NCBI GenBank assembly: GCA_023416855.1
Contig: JAEZGU010000324.1
Coordinates: 1 to 14,784, forward strand
Origin: Bacillota bacterium
Lineage (GTDB): Bacteria > Bacillota > Clostridia > Tissierellales > Sedimentibacteraceae
Reading direction: 5' to 3'
DNA length: 14,784 nucleotides
The notes beneath the pieces are model-generated. The model had not been told where the DNA came from and made no database searches. It saw only the letters and a list, made by a program, of their open reading frames with translations. Shown one piece after another: positions 6,892-14,245 of this stretch. Position 1 is the first letter of the stretch. Every line of letters starts with the position of its first letter. Position numbers and translations under genes: made by a program.

Positions 6892-7029
6892 TTATACATT
6901 TGCTGTTTTCATACTAAAAATGGATACACTTCTCCCGTGAATCTGAGAAATTCCATTTTTTGAAACAGAACTGCTGAACTTACATTGCTTATTCAAAGTA
7001 AAATTTGCAGAACTAAACGTTATTACCAC
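6892..7029 (-). CDS. Putative small protein of 45 residues, unrecognised
   Basis: Not recognised. A GTG start is placed 5 bases after GGGAGG (7040-7035), and the frame runs 45 codons to TAA. The expression signals are unusually complete: a TTGCAA-17-TATAAT promoter at 7056-7084 and an intrinsic terminator at 6838-6856, giving a transcript of about 225 bases. The peptide begins MVITFSSANF and has ten serines, one cysteine (Cys16), four lysines, one arginine and no acidic residue, so it is strongly basic. There is no clear signal peptide or membrane helix. A 9-bp inverted repeat inside the frame (6916-6924 with 6952-6960) leaves open that the product is a structured small RNA instead. The next gene downstream is an MFS transporter, which could be an exporter, but that is conjecture. 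Confidence 0.45.
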   Translation of the reverse strand: MVITFSSANFTLNKQCKFSSSVSKNGISQIHGRSVSIFSMKTANV

Positions 7030-7055
7030 GATATCCTCCCTAAATATTATAATTA

Positions 7056-7084
7056 ATTATATAATAAGCATTTATAAATTGCAA
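7056..7084 (-). promoter_or_regulatory. Promoter of the putative small gene
   Basis: On the minus strand TTGCAA (7084-7079) and a perfect TATAAT (7061-7056) are spaced by 17 bp. Transcription should begin near 7049, about ten bases before the GGGAGG site. Confidence 0.65.
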
Positions 7085-7240
7085 TATCTTTTTCTGTGAG
7101 GACTTTCATTCTACACATCTCCCCTTCAATTATAATAATATTAACTTCAATGATATTAACATTTATTAAATTAGCATTCGTTCTATCACTTTGTTTAGGT
7201 ATTAGAATATTATATTTAATAAAGGAAAGGAGTTTACTAT

Positions 7241-8350
7241 ATGACTCAAATTATATATACTGTACAGCCCGGTGACACAATTTCTGGAATTGCTCGGCTA
7301 TATGGAAGTACAATACAAGCAATTGTAGAAGCAAACAATATTACAAATCCAAACTTGATATATCCCGGAGCTGTTATTATAATACCTGTTGAAGAGGAAG
7401 ATTTAGAAAGCCCACCCGGTAGCATCATATATACTGTTCAACCTAATGATAACCTTTATATTATTTCTTTACTTTTTAAAGTCAGCATACCACGAATATT
7501 AGAGTTAAATAATATAGATAATCCTTCATTAATTTATCCCGGTATGAAAATAATATTACCAAGAGAAGCAATAAACCCATTTGTACCTATTGAACCGGGC
7601 ATTATAAGATATACGGTTTTGCCAGGTGATACAATATATAAAATCGCAAGTAGATTTGGGACTACTGCTCAATCAATATTAAATGCTAACCCTGGATTAG
7701 ATCCACGAATGTTAAGACCTAATATGGTTATAACAATTACTATACCTGAAGAAGCCGTTGCTATATATGATGGTAATCCTGCTAAAAAAATGGTGGCATT
7801 AACTTTCGATGCAACATACGGAGATAATCAAACATATGAACTGTTAGAAATATTAAGAAACAATAACATAAAAGCCACATTTTTTCTGTCGGGTATTTGG
7901 CTAATAAACTATCCGGATCTTGCAAGAGCTATTGCAGCAGAAGGACATGAAATAGCAAATCATAGTTTAACTCATCCTCATATGCCTCAAATTACTATAC
8001 CGGAAGTTAGAAACCAAATTGTACGGACAGATGCTCTAATAAGCAACATTACCGGCCAAAATCCATATTTATTCAGACCACCATATGGTGAATATACTCA
8101 ATCTATTCTTAACGAATTGGCATCACTTGGTTATGTAACAATTATGTGGACAATAGATTCTCTTGATTGGCAAAATCCAGGAGCTGAAAAAATCGTAAAC
8201 CGTATAACAGAAAATATAGAACCGGGTGCTATAATCTTGTTACATCAATCAGCTCCAGATACACTTCAAGCATTACAAACAATAATTACGAACCTAAGGG
8301 AATTAGGTTATGACTTTGGTACTGTTACACAAGTAATTGATCCAATATAA
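7241..8350 (+). CDS. Triple-LysM polysaccharide deacetylase (NodB/CE4 fold)
   Basis: Cell-wall or spore-wall enzyme predicted to remove acetyl groups from a GlcNAc- or MurNAc-containing polymer. Three LysM repeats bind the glycan: residues 4-50, 62-107 and 121-168. The NodB domain spans about 183-365, with TFD (188-190), His241 and His245 in NHSLTHPH, RPPYGE (279-284), DSLDW (306-310) and LLHQ with His335. In motif 1 the usual second Asp of TFDD is replaced by ATYGD, a pattern like the PdaB-type TFDxxWG group. There is no signal peptide, since LysM starts at residue 4. Leaderless LysM enzymes such as SleL-type proteins act on the spore, so a sporulation role is inferred. AAAGGAAAGGAG lies 8 bases before the ATG. 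No clear sigma-A promoter was seen. Confidence 0.93.
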   Translation: MTQIIYTVQPGDTISGIARLYGSTIQAIVEANNITNPNLIYPGAVIIIPVEEEDLESPPGSIIYTVQPNDNLYIISLLFKVSIPRILELNNIDNPSLIYPGMKIILPREAINPFVPIEPGIIRYTVLPGDTIYKIASRFGTTAQSILNANPGLDPRMLRPNMVITITIPEEAVAIYDGNPAKKMVALTFDATYGDNQTYELLEILRNNNIKATFFLSGIWLINYPDLARAIAAEGHEIANHSLTHPHMPQITIPEVRNQIVRTDALISNITGQNPYLFRPPYGEYTQSILNELASLGYVTIMWTIDSLDWQNPGAEKIVNRITENIEPGAIILLHQSAPDTLQALQTIITNLRELGYDFGTVTQVIDPI

Positions 8351-8375
8351 ATTACTACTTAATTGCATAAAAAAT

Positions 8376-8408
8376 GTGGAGAATTGATGTATCATGTCAA
8401 TTCTCCAC
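8376..8408. terminator. Bidirectional terminator between the deacetylase and the diguanylate cyclase
   Basis: A 12-bp perfect stem (GTGGAGAATTGA and its complement) surrounds a 9-base loop. On the minus strand it is followed by ATTTTTTATG, making it a good terminator for the GGDEF gene. The plus-strand tail is weaker, but the position after the deacetylase stop fits a shared role. Confidence 0.82.
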
Positions 8409-8434
8409 TATTTCCAATGGAACATTATTTAATT

Positions 8435-9505
8435 TTATACATTTTGTAATAAACTCTTTTTATATTCTGCTTTATTTTCATACATGCGCTTATCTGCTAA
8501 TGATAAAACATCATTTATTTTATTTGTACTTATTTCATATGAAAATGCAACACCAATGGCGTAGCTAATCTTAATATCGCTTTCTCGATAATTATAAATT
8601 GCTGTTTTTTCACTTAAATATTTTATATAATCATCAATATTTTTTTGTGTACAATTTTCAAAAATAGCTACAAATTCGTCTCCACCATTACGACATACAA
8701 ATCCATATGGGCTGCTTGCTTCTTTTAATATTGTACTGAAATCAATTATAAATTTATCTCCTGCATCATGACCAAGTAAATCATTAGTAGCCTTTAGATT
8801 ATTTAAATCTATATAAATACATGCTAAATTCGGTAATACTTTCATTTGATTGTATTTGAGTAATATTTCATTACAATGAGCTCTATTAGATAATCCAGTC
8901 AAAGAATCAAAATAAGCAACCCGATTCAATTCATTATTTTTGTTTTGCACTAATATTTTACTAATATATTGTTGCATACTAAAAAATACTATTAATATGA
9001 AACCTATATAAATTCTTGTTCGTAAAGAAGCCAACTCTCCTACTTTTCTTTCAGCGTAAGCCTGTGTTTTAAAGGCTAAGTTATTTGAAAGTTCATAAAA
9101 ATCGTTGCTTAAATTGTATAATCTATACGAATCTGCGCCTGCTCTATGATTGTAAATTTCTTCTTTTAATTTAATCCACTCAGTTTCTAAAATTATAAGA
9201 TATTCATAAAGTGCTTGGTCTTCATGTATAGTAAAATGATTATTTTTATTAGGTGTTTTCAACTGATAAATTATACTGTCTAATTGCTCTATGAGTTCAT
9301 CACTCTGAACGTTAGCTAATTCTTTTTTTACTAAAAGCTGCGTTCCACCTCTTAATATTCCAACATAATTAATGCTTTTACCGTCTTTCTGCAATATATT
9401 TGATGAATATTCAACAGAAAAAACACTTATAAGTAATATAGTTGCAAATAAAATATATATCAATAATCTTATGAAATTATCTTTAATAAATGTCCACATT
9501 TTCAT
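8435..9505 (-). CDS. Membrane diguanylate cyclase with extracytoplasmic sensor
   Basis: Makes the second messenger c-di-GMP from two GTP. Membrane helices at about residues 11-31 and 165-183 flank an outside region of some 130 residues. That region contains INYVGILRGGTQLLVKKEL, resembling the P-box of PilJ/NarX-type four-helix sensors. The cytoplasmic GGDEF domain starts at DSLTGLSNR (200-208) and has an intact GGDEF active site at 274-278 (CRNGGDEFVAIF). The RxxD product-inhibition site expected nine residues before it is absent (SPYG), so feedback inhibition through the I-site is unlikely. The C-terminus keeps ADKRMYENK. The ATG follows AAAGGA by 9 bases. It stands alone between its own terminator and a gap of about 80 bases. 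The signal sensed is unknown. Confidence 0.95.
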   Translation of the reverse strand: MKMWTFIKDNFIRLLIYILFATILLISVFSVEYSSNILQKDGKSINYVGILRGGTQLLVKKELANVQSDELIEQLDSIIYQLKTPNKNNHFTIHEDQALYEYLIILETEWIKLKEEIYNHRAGADSYRLYNLSNDFYELSNNLAFKTQAYAERKVGELASLRTRIYIGFILIVFFSMQQYISKILVQNKNNELNRVAYFDSLTGLSNRAHCNEILLKYNQMKVLPNLACIYIDLNNLKATNDLLGHDAGDKFIIDFSTILKEASSPYGFVCRNGGDEFVAIFENCTQKNIDDYIKYLSEKTAIYNYRESDIKISYAIGVAFSYEISTNKINDVLSLADKRMYENKAEYKKSLLQNV

Positions 9506-9583
9506 CTGTATTATCCTTTGCTGTTATTTACAAATTCTTCATATATATAATAATTAATAACGCACTTTTTACATATTTATTTG

Positions 9584-11188
9584 TTACCAAACTGCAACAT
9601 GACCATCAGTTCTTGGTTCCGTACCTCCACAAAGCGTTCCTTCTTCTGTCTTTAATATCATTTGACCTCGTCCAAATGAGCTTAAATTCGTTTGTATTTC
9701 AACTTTATGGCCTCTTTTTATTAAATCATTGATTATATGAAGTGGAACCGTTGGTTCTACTTCAATTTGTTTATCCTTTATCCATTGCCATCTTGGAGCA
9801 TCTAAAGCCTCTTGAGGATTCATATGAAAATCAATTAAATTAGAAACTACTTGAACATGACCTTGAGGTTGCATAAATCCGCCCATTACACCAAAAGGTC
9901 CTACGGCATTTCCATCCTTCATTATGAAGCCTGGTATAATTGTATGATATGTTTTTTTATGCGGTATAAGACAATTGTGGTGATTGTAGTCATAATTAAA
10001 GTTATGTAACCTATTCGCAAGGGCTATGCCAGTTTCAGGTATGACAATACCAGAACCAAAACCCATGTAGTTACTTTGTATATAAGATACCATATTGCCA
10101 TCATCATCAGCCGTACATAAGTATACTGTTCCTCCGCTGTTTGGATCTCCTGCTTCAGGCATTAATGCCATATCTGTTATTGATTGTCTTCTTTTACTAC
10201 CATATTCATCAGACAATAATTTGTTTATATCAGTCTTCATATATCTAAAATCAGTAATAAATTTTTGTCCATCAGCAAATGCAAGCTTAATAGACTCAAT
10301 TTGCTTATGATATGTATCGCTGTTATCTTTATATTGTAAGTCAAAGCCTTTTAATATGTTAAGAGCCATCAACGCTACTAAACCCTGACCATTAGGAGGT
10401 ATTTCACATATCTCATAACCTCTGTAATTTACCTTAATTGGTTCAACCCATTCAGGTTTGTAGTTTGCTAAATCTTCCTTTGATAAAAAGCCATTATATT
10501 TTTTGAAAAACATATCAATTTTATCAGCAATATGTCCCTTATAATACGATTCCCCATGTGTGTTTGCAATTGATTCAAGAGTTTCAGCATGATGTGGAAG
10601 CTTCCATAGTTCGCCAAACGTAGGAGTTTTACCATCCTTAGTAAATGTATCAAACCAACACTTAAATTCTTCGCCTTGCTGTTTTTTGTATAGATTATAT
10701 GCATTATCCCAGGCTTGTTTAACATTTACTGAAACTGCAAACCCATTTCTTGCGTAGTTTATTGCCGGAGTTAACACTTCTAACAGTGATAGCTTTCCAA
10801 ACTTTTCGGATAACTCTACCCATGTAGCAGGAGCACCTGGAACCATAATGGGTATAACTCCAAACTTTGGAATTTCATTTAATCCTCTTTCTCTAAGCTT
10901 ATCAATAGAAATACTGTTAGGTGAATAACCGCTGCCATTTAAGCCGTAAAGTTTATTTTTAATCCAAATAAGTGCAAAAGCATCGCTTCCTAAACCATTT
11001 GATGTTGGCTCAACAACTGTTAAACAAGCTGCTGCCGCAATAGCTGCATCTACTGCATTTCCACCTTGCTTTAAAATCTCTAAGCCAGCCTGTGCTGCTA
11101 ATGGTTGTGAAGTTGCAACCATACCTTTATGCCCGTAAATAACGTTTCGTCTAGATGGATATTTGTATTCTTCTACATTAAAGTTCAT
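9584..11188 (-). CDS. Gamma-glutamyltransferase family protein, cytoplasmic type
   Basis: N-terminal-nucleophile hydrolase family that cleaves or transfers gamma-glutamyl groups, for example from glutathione or related amides. The longest frame starts at 11230, but CAGGAGAG lies just before the ATG at 11188, giving 534 residues. Family blocks are GGNAVDAAIAAAACLTVVEP (42-61), GLGSDAF, PPNGQGL, the predicted processing and nucleophile Thr354 in NSGGTVYLCTADDDGNMVS, QSNYMGFGSG, and the C-terminal GGTEPRTDGHVAVW. There is no signal peptide, unlike secreted Ggt, and the QSNYMGFGSG block resembles Bacillus YwrD. Self-cleavage would give a large and a small subunit. Its own promoter lies at 11222-11250, so it need not depend on the VOC gene upstream. 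The physiological substrate is not evident. Confidence 0.93.
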   Translation of the reverse strand: MNFNVEEYKYPSRRNVIYGHKGMVATSQPLAAQAGLEILKQGGNAVDAAIAAAACLTVVEPTSNGLGSDAFALIWIKNKLYGLNGSGYSPNSISIDKLRERGLNEIPKFGVIPIMVPGAPATWVELSEKFGKLSLLEVLTPAINYARNGFAVSVNVKQAWDNAYNLYKKQQGEEFKCWFDTFTKDGKTPTFGELWKLPHHAETLESIANTHGESYYKGHIADKIDMFFKKYNGFLSKEDLANYKPEWVEPIKVNYRGYEICEIPPNGQGLVALMALNILKGFDLQYKDNSDTYHKQIESIKLAFADGQKFITDFRYMKTDINKLLSDEYGSKRRQSITDMALMPEAGDPNSGGTVYLCTADDDGNMVSYIQSNYMGFGSGIVIPETGIALANRLHNFNYDYNHHNCLIPHKKTYHTIIPGFIMKDGNAVGPFGVMGGFMQPQGHVQVVSNLIDFHMNPQEALDAPRWQWIKDKQIEVEPTVPLHIINDLIKRGHKVEIQTNLSSFGRGQMILKTEEGTLCGGTEPRTDGHVAVW

Positions 11189-11221
11189 TTTACTCTCCTG
11201 AAAAGCTATCATTTTATACTT

Positions 11222-11250
11222 ATTATACAATTATTTACGATATTTTTCAA
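11222..11250 (-). promoter_or_regulatory. Promoter of the gamma-glutamyltransferase gene
   Basis: On the minus strand TTGAAA (11250-11245) and TATAAT (11227-11222) are spaced by exactly 17 bp, in the short gap after the VOC gene stop. This is a near-consensus sigma-A promoter 34 bases upstream of the chosen ATG. Confidence 0.8.
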
Positions 11251-11254
11251 TGTG

Positions 11255-11722
11255 TCACTGAGCTGCAGCCTCCAAATCCTTAATTATTATTTTTTTCATT
11301 TTCATCATGATACTAATTTGGGCATCTGTCTTAATTAAATCACTCATGTTATAAGGAACTATCTGCCAAGAAAGTCCAAACTTATCCTTAACCCATCCAC
11401 ATTGTTCTGCCTCTTTAACATGAGACAATTTATCCCAATAATAATCTATCTCTTGTTGGTCATCACATTCAATTGTCATTGATATAGCTTCATTAAAATG
11501 GAAGTATGGCCCACCATCTAATGCAAAATATTTTTGACCGTTCAATGTAAATTCAGCGTTAATAATTTTTCCTGACATGCCTTTAAAATGCTCGTCTATA
11601 TTTTCGTCGGGATACCTCGAAATATTCAAAATTTCAGAATTAGGAAACACATTCACATAATAATTTACTGCTTCTTCGCAATTGTTATCACCAAACCATA
11701 ATGATGGTACAATTTTTTTCAT
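11255..11722 (-). CDS. PhnB-like VOC-superfamily protein
   Basis: Member of the glyoxalase/bleomycin-resistance (VOC) fold in its PhnB or 3-demethylubiquinone-methyltransferase-like branch. The branch name is historical and the reaction is usually unknown. The 155 residues show the typical order: PSLWFGDNNCEEAVNYYVNVF at the N-terminus, YFALDGGPYFHFNEAISMTIEC in the middle, and QQEIDYYWDKL then CGWVKDKFGLSWQIVP toward the end. AGGAGG lies 6 bases before the ATG. A TATAAT with an upstream TG (extended -10) at 11755-11760 could be the promoter, though no well-spaced -35 was found. It lies 66 bases upstream of the gamma-glutamyltransferase gene on the same strand. Family call is firm and function open. 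Confidence 0.9.
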   Translation of the reverse strand: MKKIVPSLWFGDNNCEEAVNYYVNVFPNSEILNISRYPDENIDEHFKGMSGKIINAEFTLNGQKYFALDGGPYFHFNEAISMTIECDDQQEIDYYWDKLSHVKEAEQCGWVKDKFGLSWQIVPYNMSDLIKTDAQISIMMKMKKIIIKDLEAAAQ

Positions 11723-11811
11723 TATTACCTCCTGCTTTATATAATATGCTAATTATTATACCAATACATAAAAAATTCAAACACTTTTTTGAAAAAATAG
11801 GTAAAAAACAA

Positions 11812-11842
11812 AGATAGAAAGAAAATAAATTTCTTACTATCT
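11812..11842 (-). terminator. Second hairpin downstream of the alarmone synthetase
   Basis: AGATAG and AAGAAA pair with TTTCTT and CTATCT across one A-A mismatch, making a 12-bp stem with a 5-base loop. TTTGTTTTTT follows on the minus strand. It lies about 60 bases beyond a stronger terminator and could be a backup. Confidence 0.45.
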
Positions 11843-11901
11843 TATAGGCTTCTATAACTAACAATATAAACTCTATCACTTTTTACATTGCACAAAAAAA
11901 T

Positions 11902-11926
11902 CCACGCTCCGTAGACTGAAACGTGG
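11902..11926 (-). terminator. Rho-independent terminator of the alarmone synthetase gene
   Basis: On the minus strand CCACGTTTC pairs with GGAGCGTGG (including G-U pairs) around AGTCTAC, followed by ATTTTTTTG. It begins 10 bases after the stop codon at 11936. Confidence 0.85.
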
Positions 11927-11935
11927 GTTATTTTA

Positions 11936-12598
11936 TTATAAGTTTTGAATTTTTTTAAATGTTTCCTGCATCTTTATGTCTATTAATGCTATTTCATTGG
12001 CGGATTGTAACATATCATCACATATATCCTTTGGTATAAGCTTATCTGACTTATATCTAATATCATGTTCGAGGCTTGCCCAAAAATCTTGTGCTACAGT
12101 ACGTATTTGAATTTCCGCAACTACTTTCTCAAAATGATCAGATAAAAAAACGGGTACCTCTATATCAAGATGCAAACTACGATAACCATTGTAATTTGGT
12201 TCTTTAATATAATCCTGATACTTTACAAGCTTAATGTCAGTTTGTGCCAATAACATATTTGCTATATTATATACGTCATCTAAATATCCACATACTACTC
12301 TAATACCTGCTATGTCATTAAGCTTCCTTGCAGATTTTATACTTATATCCATGTTTTTGCTTTTCAGCTTTTTAATTATACTTTGAGGAGATTTCAACCT
12401 ACTTTCTACGTGATGTATAGGATTTCTGTAATGCTTTACATTAAATTCTTCATTCAAAATTTCAAGCTTTGTTGATATTTGTTTGATGGCTGAATTGTAA
12501 AGCAACTGTATTTCCATCATCTCCTGGTAAGAACTGAATAGCAGTTCACTTTCTTTCATGAGCTTAATGTTCTTTTGTTCATTTGATAGTTTTTCCAC
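11936..12598 (-). CDS. Small alarmone synthetase, YjbM/YwaC-type GTP pyrophosphokinase
   Basis: Transfers pyrophosphate from ATP to GDP or GTP to make (p)ppGpp, the stringent-response alarmone. At 220 residues it has only the RelA/SpoT synthetase domain and lacks the HD hydrolase, TGS and ACT domains, as in small alarmone synthetases. Key blocks are RLKSPQSIIKKLK (67-79), DIAGIRVVC (95-103), YIKEPNYNGYRSLH (130-143), EIQIRT (162-167) and FWASLEHDIRYK (172-183), so the catalytic core is complete. The start is a GTG, 8 bases after GGAAAGGA. The family forms tetramers. It lies 67 bases downstream of purB with no strong promoter between, so cotranscription with purB is plausible. It ends at a good terminator (11902-11926). 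Confidence 0.94.
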   Translation of the reverse strand: MEKLSNEQKNIKLMKESELLFSSYQEMMEIQLLYNSAIKQISTKLEILNEEFNVKHYRNPIHHVESRLKSPQSIIKKLKSKNMDISIKSARKLNDIAGIRVVCGYLDDVYNIANMLLAQTDIKLVKYQDYIKEPNYNGYRSLHLDIEVPVFLSDHFEKVVAEIQIRTVAQDFWASLEHDIRYKSDKLIPKDICDDMLQSANEIALIDIKMQETFKKIQNL

Positions 12599-12665
12599 CT
12601 TAATAATCCTTTCCCCTTTAGAAAATTCTTAAAGGTCAATTTAATATCTATTTAACAAATTATAA

Positions 12666-14096
12666 TCATACTCTTAGCTCAATATCAACACCTAAAAGCT
12701 CCTTATTCTCTTCAAGCAAAGGCTTAATTGTTTCATAATAAAATTCTTCAACTTGCCGTGGGGCTCTACCTATATAATTTAAAGGATTAACAGTCGACTT
12801 TATTTCTTCTAAAGTCATATTTATAATTTTACTATTTGCCATTCTTTCTATTAAATCATTTTGTTTTCCGTGTTTTTTCACCTGTTCAGCTGATTGCATG
12901 GATAGAACTCTTATTTCTTCATGAAGCTCCTGTCTATCTCCTCCACGTTTTACTGCTTCCATAATTATATTTTCAGTAGCCATAAATGGAAGCTCCTCGT
13001 TGATATGTTTTTCTATTACTTTATCATTAACAACCATTCCACTAAAAATATTGATGGCAATACCTAAAATTGCATCAGCAGCTAAAAAACCTTGTGGTAT
13101 TGCTAATCTTTTAATTGCAGAATCATCCAATGTTCTTTCTAACCACTGTGTTGTTACTGTGTTAGCCATATTTGCTTCATTTGATATTATAAATCGCGAT
13201 AATGCTGCAATTCTTTCACTTCTCATAGGATTTCTTTTATATGCCATCGCTGAGGAACCAATTTGATTTTTCTCAAAAGGTTCTTCGATTTCTTTTTGAC
13301 TTTGAAGTATTCTTATATCATTAGTCATTTTATGTAGGCTTTGAGCTATTCCACTTATTGCCGATAACACAAAAAAGTCAACTTTTCTCGTATATGTTTG
13401 CCCTGTCAATTTAAAAGCATCGTCAAATCCCATTTTTTCAACTACTTTTTTCTCTAATTCTTTAACTTTTTCACCATCGTTATTGAAAAGGTTCATAAAG
13501 CTTGCCTGAGTACCGGTAGTTCCTTTTACACCTCTCAATTTGATTAGTGTCAGTACATGATTTATTTCTTCATAATCCAAATATAAATCTTGCAGCCACA
13601 ATGAAGCTCTTTTACCAACGGTAGTAAGTTGCGCAGGTTGATAATGTGTATATCCTAATGTAGGCATATCCTTGTATTTCATACAAAAATCAGATAAAAC
13701 CTTTATTAAGTTTACTACTTTCTTTTTTAATAATAATAACGCTTCTTTCATTAATATTGCATCAGTATTATCTACTACATACATACTTGTAGCACCAAGA
13801 TGAATAATTGGCATGGCGGAAGGACAGCAAGTGCCAAATGTATGTACATGAGCCATCACATCATGTCTGAATTCTTTTTCTTTTTGCGCTGCTAATTCAT
13901 AGTCAATATTAAATACATTAGCTTTCATTTCTTCAATTTGTTCGTTTGAAATATTTAAACCTAACTCTTTTTCTGCTTCTGCTAAGGCAATCCAAAGCTT
14001 TCTCCAAGTTGAGAACTTCTTTTCATCAGAAAATATATAGCTCATTTCCTTGCTTGAATACCTTGTTATTAATGGGTTTTCATAAGTATTTCTCAA
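12666..14096 (-). CDS. purB: Adenylosuccinate lyase
   Basis: Cleaves fumarate from SAICAR and from adenylosuccinate, two steps of purine synthesis, the second leading directly to AMP. The 476-residue protein is of the longer clostridial/eukaryote-like form. Features are FRHDVMAHVHTFG (77-89), HLGATSMYVVDN (99-110), LGYTHYQPAQLTT with His151, and the fumarate-lyase signature GSSAMAYKRNPM (280-291), whose flexible serine loop is catalytic. TQWLERTLDDSA and the C-terminal QELHEEIR segments are also intact. The start is TTG at 14096, 8 bases after a perfect AGGAGG, with no in-frame ATG that fits better. The promoter is at 14186-14214, leaving a leader of about 80 bases, and no purine riboswitch or PurR box was recognised. 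The alarmone synthetase follows on the same strand. Confidence 0.97.
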   Translation of the reverse strand: MRNTYENPLITRYSSKEMSYIFSDEKKFSTWRKLWIALAEAEKELGLNISNEQIEEMKANVFNIDYELAAQKEKEFRHDVMAHVHTFGTCCPSAMPIIHLGATSMYVVDNTDAILMKEALLLLKKKVVNLIKVLSDFCMKYKDMPTLGYTHYQPAQLTTVGKRASLWLQDLYLDYEEINHVLTLIKLRGVKGTTGTQASFMNLFNNDGEKVKELEKKVVEKMGFDDAFKLTGQTYTRKVDFFVLSAISGIAQSLHKMTNDIRILQSQKEIEEPFEKNQIGSSAMAYKRNPMRSERIAALSRFIISNEANMANTVTTQWLERTLDDSAIKRLAIPQGFLAADAILGIAINIFSGMVVNDKVIEKHINEELPFMATENIIMEAVKRGGDRQELHEEIRVLSMQSAEQVKKHGKQNDLIERMANSKIINMTLEEIKSTVNPLNYIGRAPRQVEEFYYETIKPLLEENKELLGVDIELRV

Positions 14097-14185
14097 TATT
14101 TTAACCTCCTGCAGTTTACTTTTTCTCTCTTATCTTAACTATATTTATTTTAATTATTATCATCTCTAATATAAAGCGTTGGTTG

Positions 14186-14214
14186 ATTATACCTTAAGTG
14201 AAAAAAGAAGTAAA
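14186..14214 (-). promoter_or_regulatory. purB promoter
   Basis: On the minus strand TTTACT (14214-14209) and TATAAT (14191-14186) are spaced by 17 bp. The -35 lies inside the stem of the rny terminator, so the two elements overlap physically. Confidence 0.65.
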
Positions 14215-14230
14215 CATTTTTGTTTACTTC
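14207..14230 (-). terminator. Rho-independent terminator of rny
   Basis: A perfect 10-bp stem (GAAGTAAACA and its complement) surrounds a 4-base A loop on the minus strand and is followed by TTTTTTCAC. It begins about 15 bases after the rny stop. Confidence 0.88.
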
Positions 14231-14245
14231 CCATTGTTTTCTTTT

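Noticed and set aside
6760..6963. 67-codon plus-strand frame between the MFS and deacetylase genes
   Set aside because: No plus-strand ribosome binding site (the nearby CCTCC is the MFS site in reverse), low-complexity composition, and it is antisense to the better-supported small gene and its terminator.
11688..11879. 63-codon minus-strand frame overlapping the VOC gene start
   Set aside because: GTG start without a ribosome binding site, runs through two terminator-like hairpins, and is hydrophobic only because the DNA is AT-rich.
14097..14185. Purine riboswitch or PurR box in the purB leader
   Set aside because: The roughly 80-base leader shows no three-way-junction pattern and no paired CGAA-type PurR boxes.
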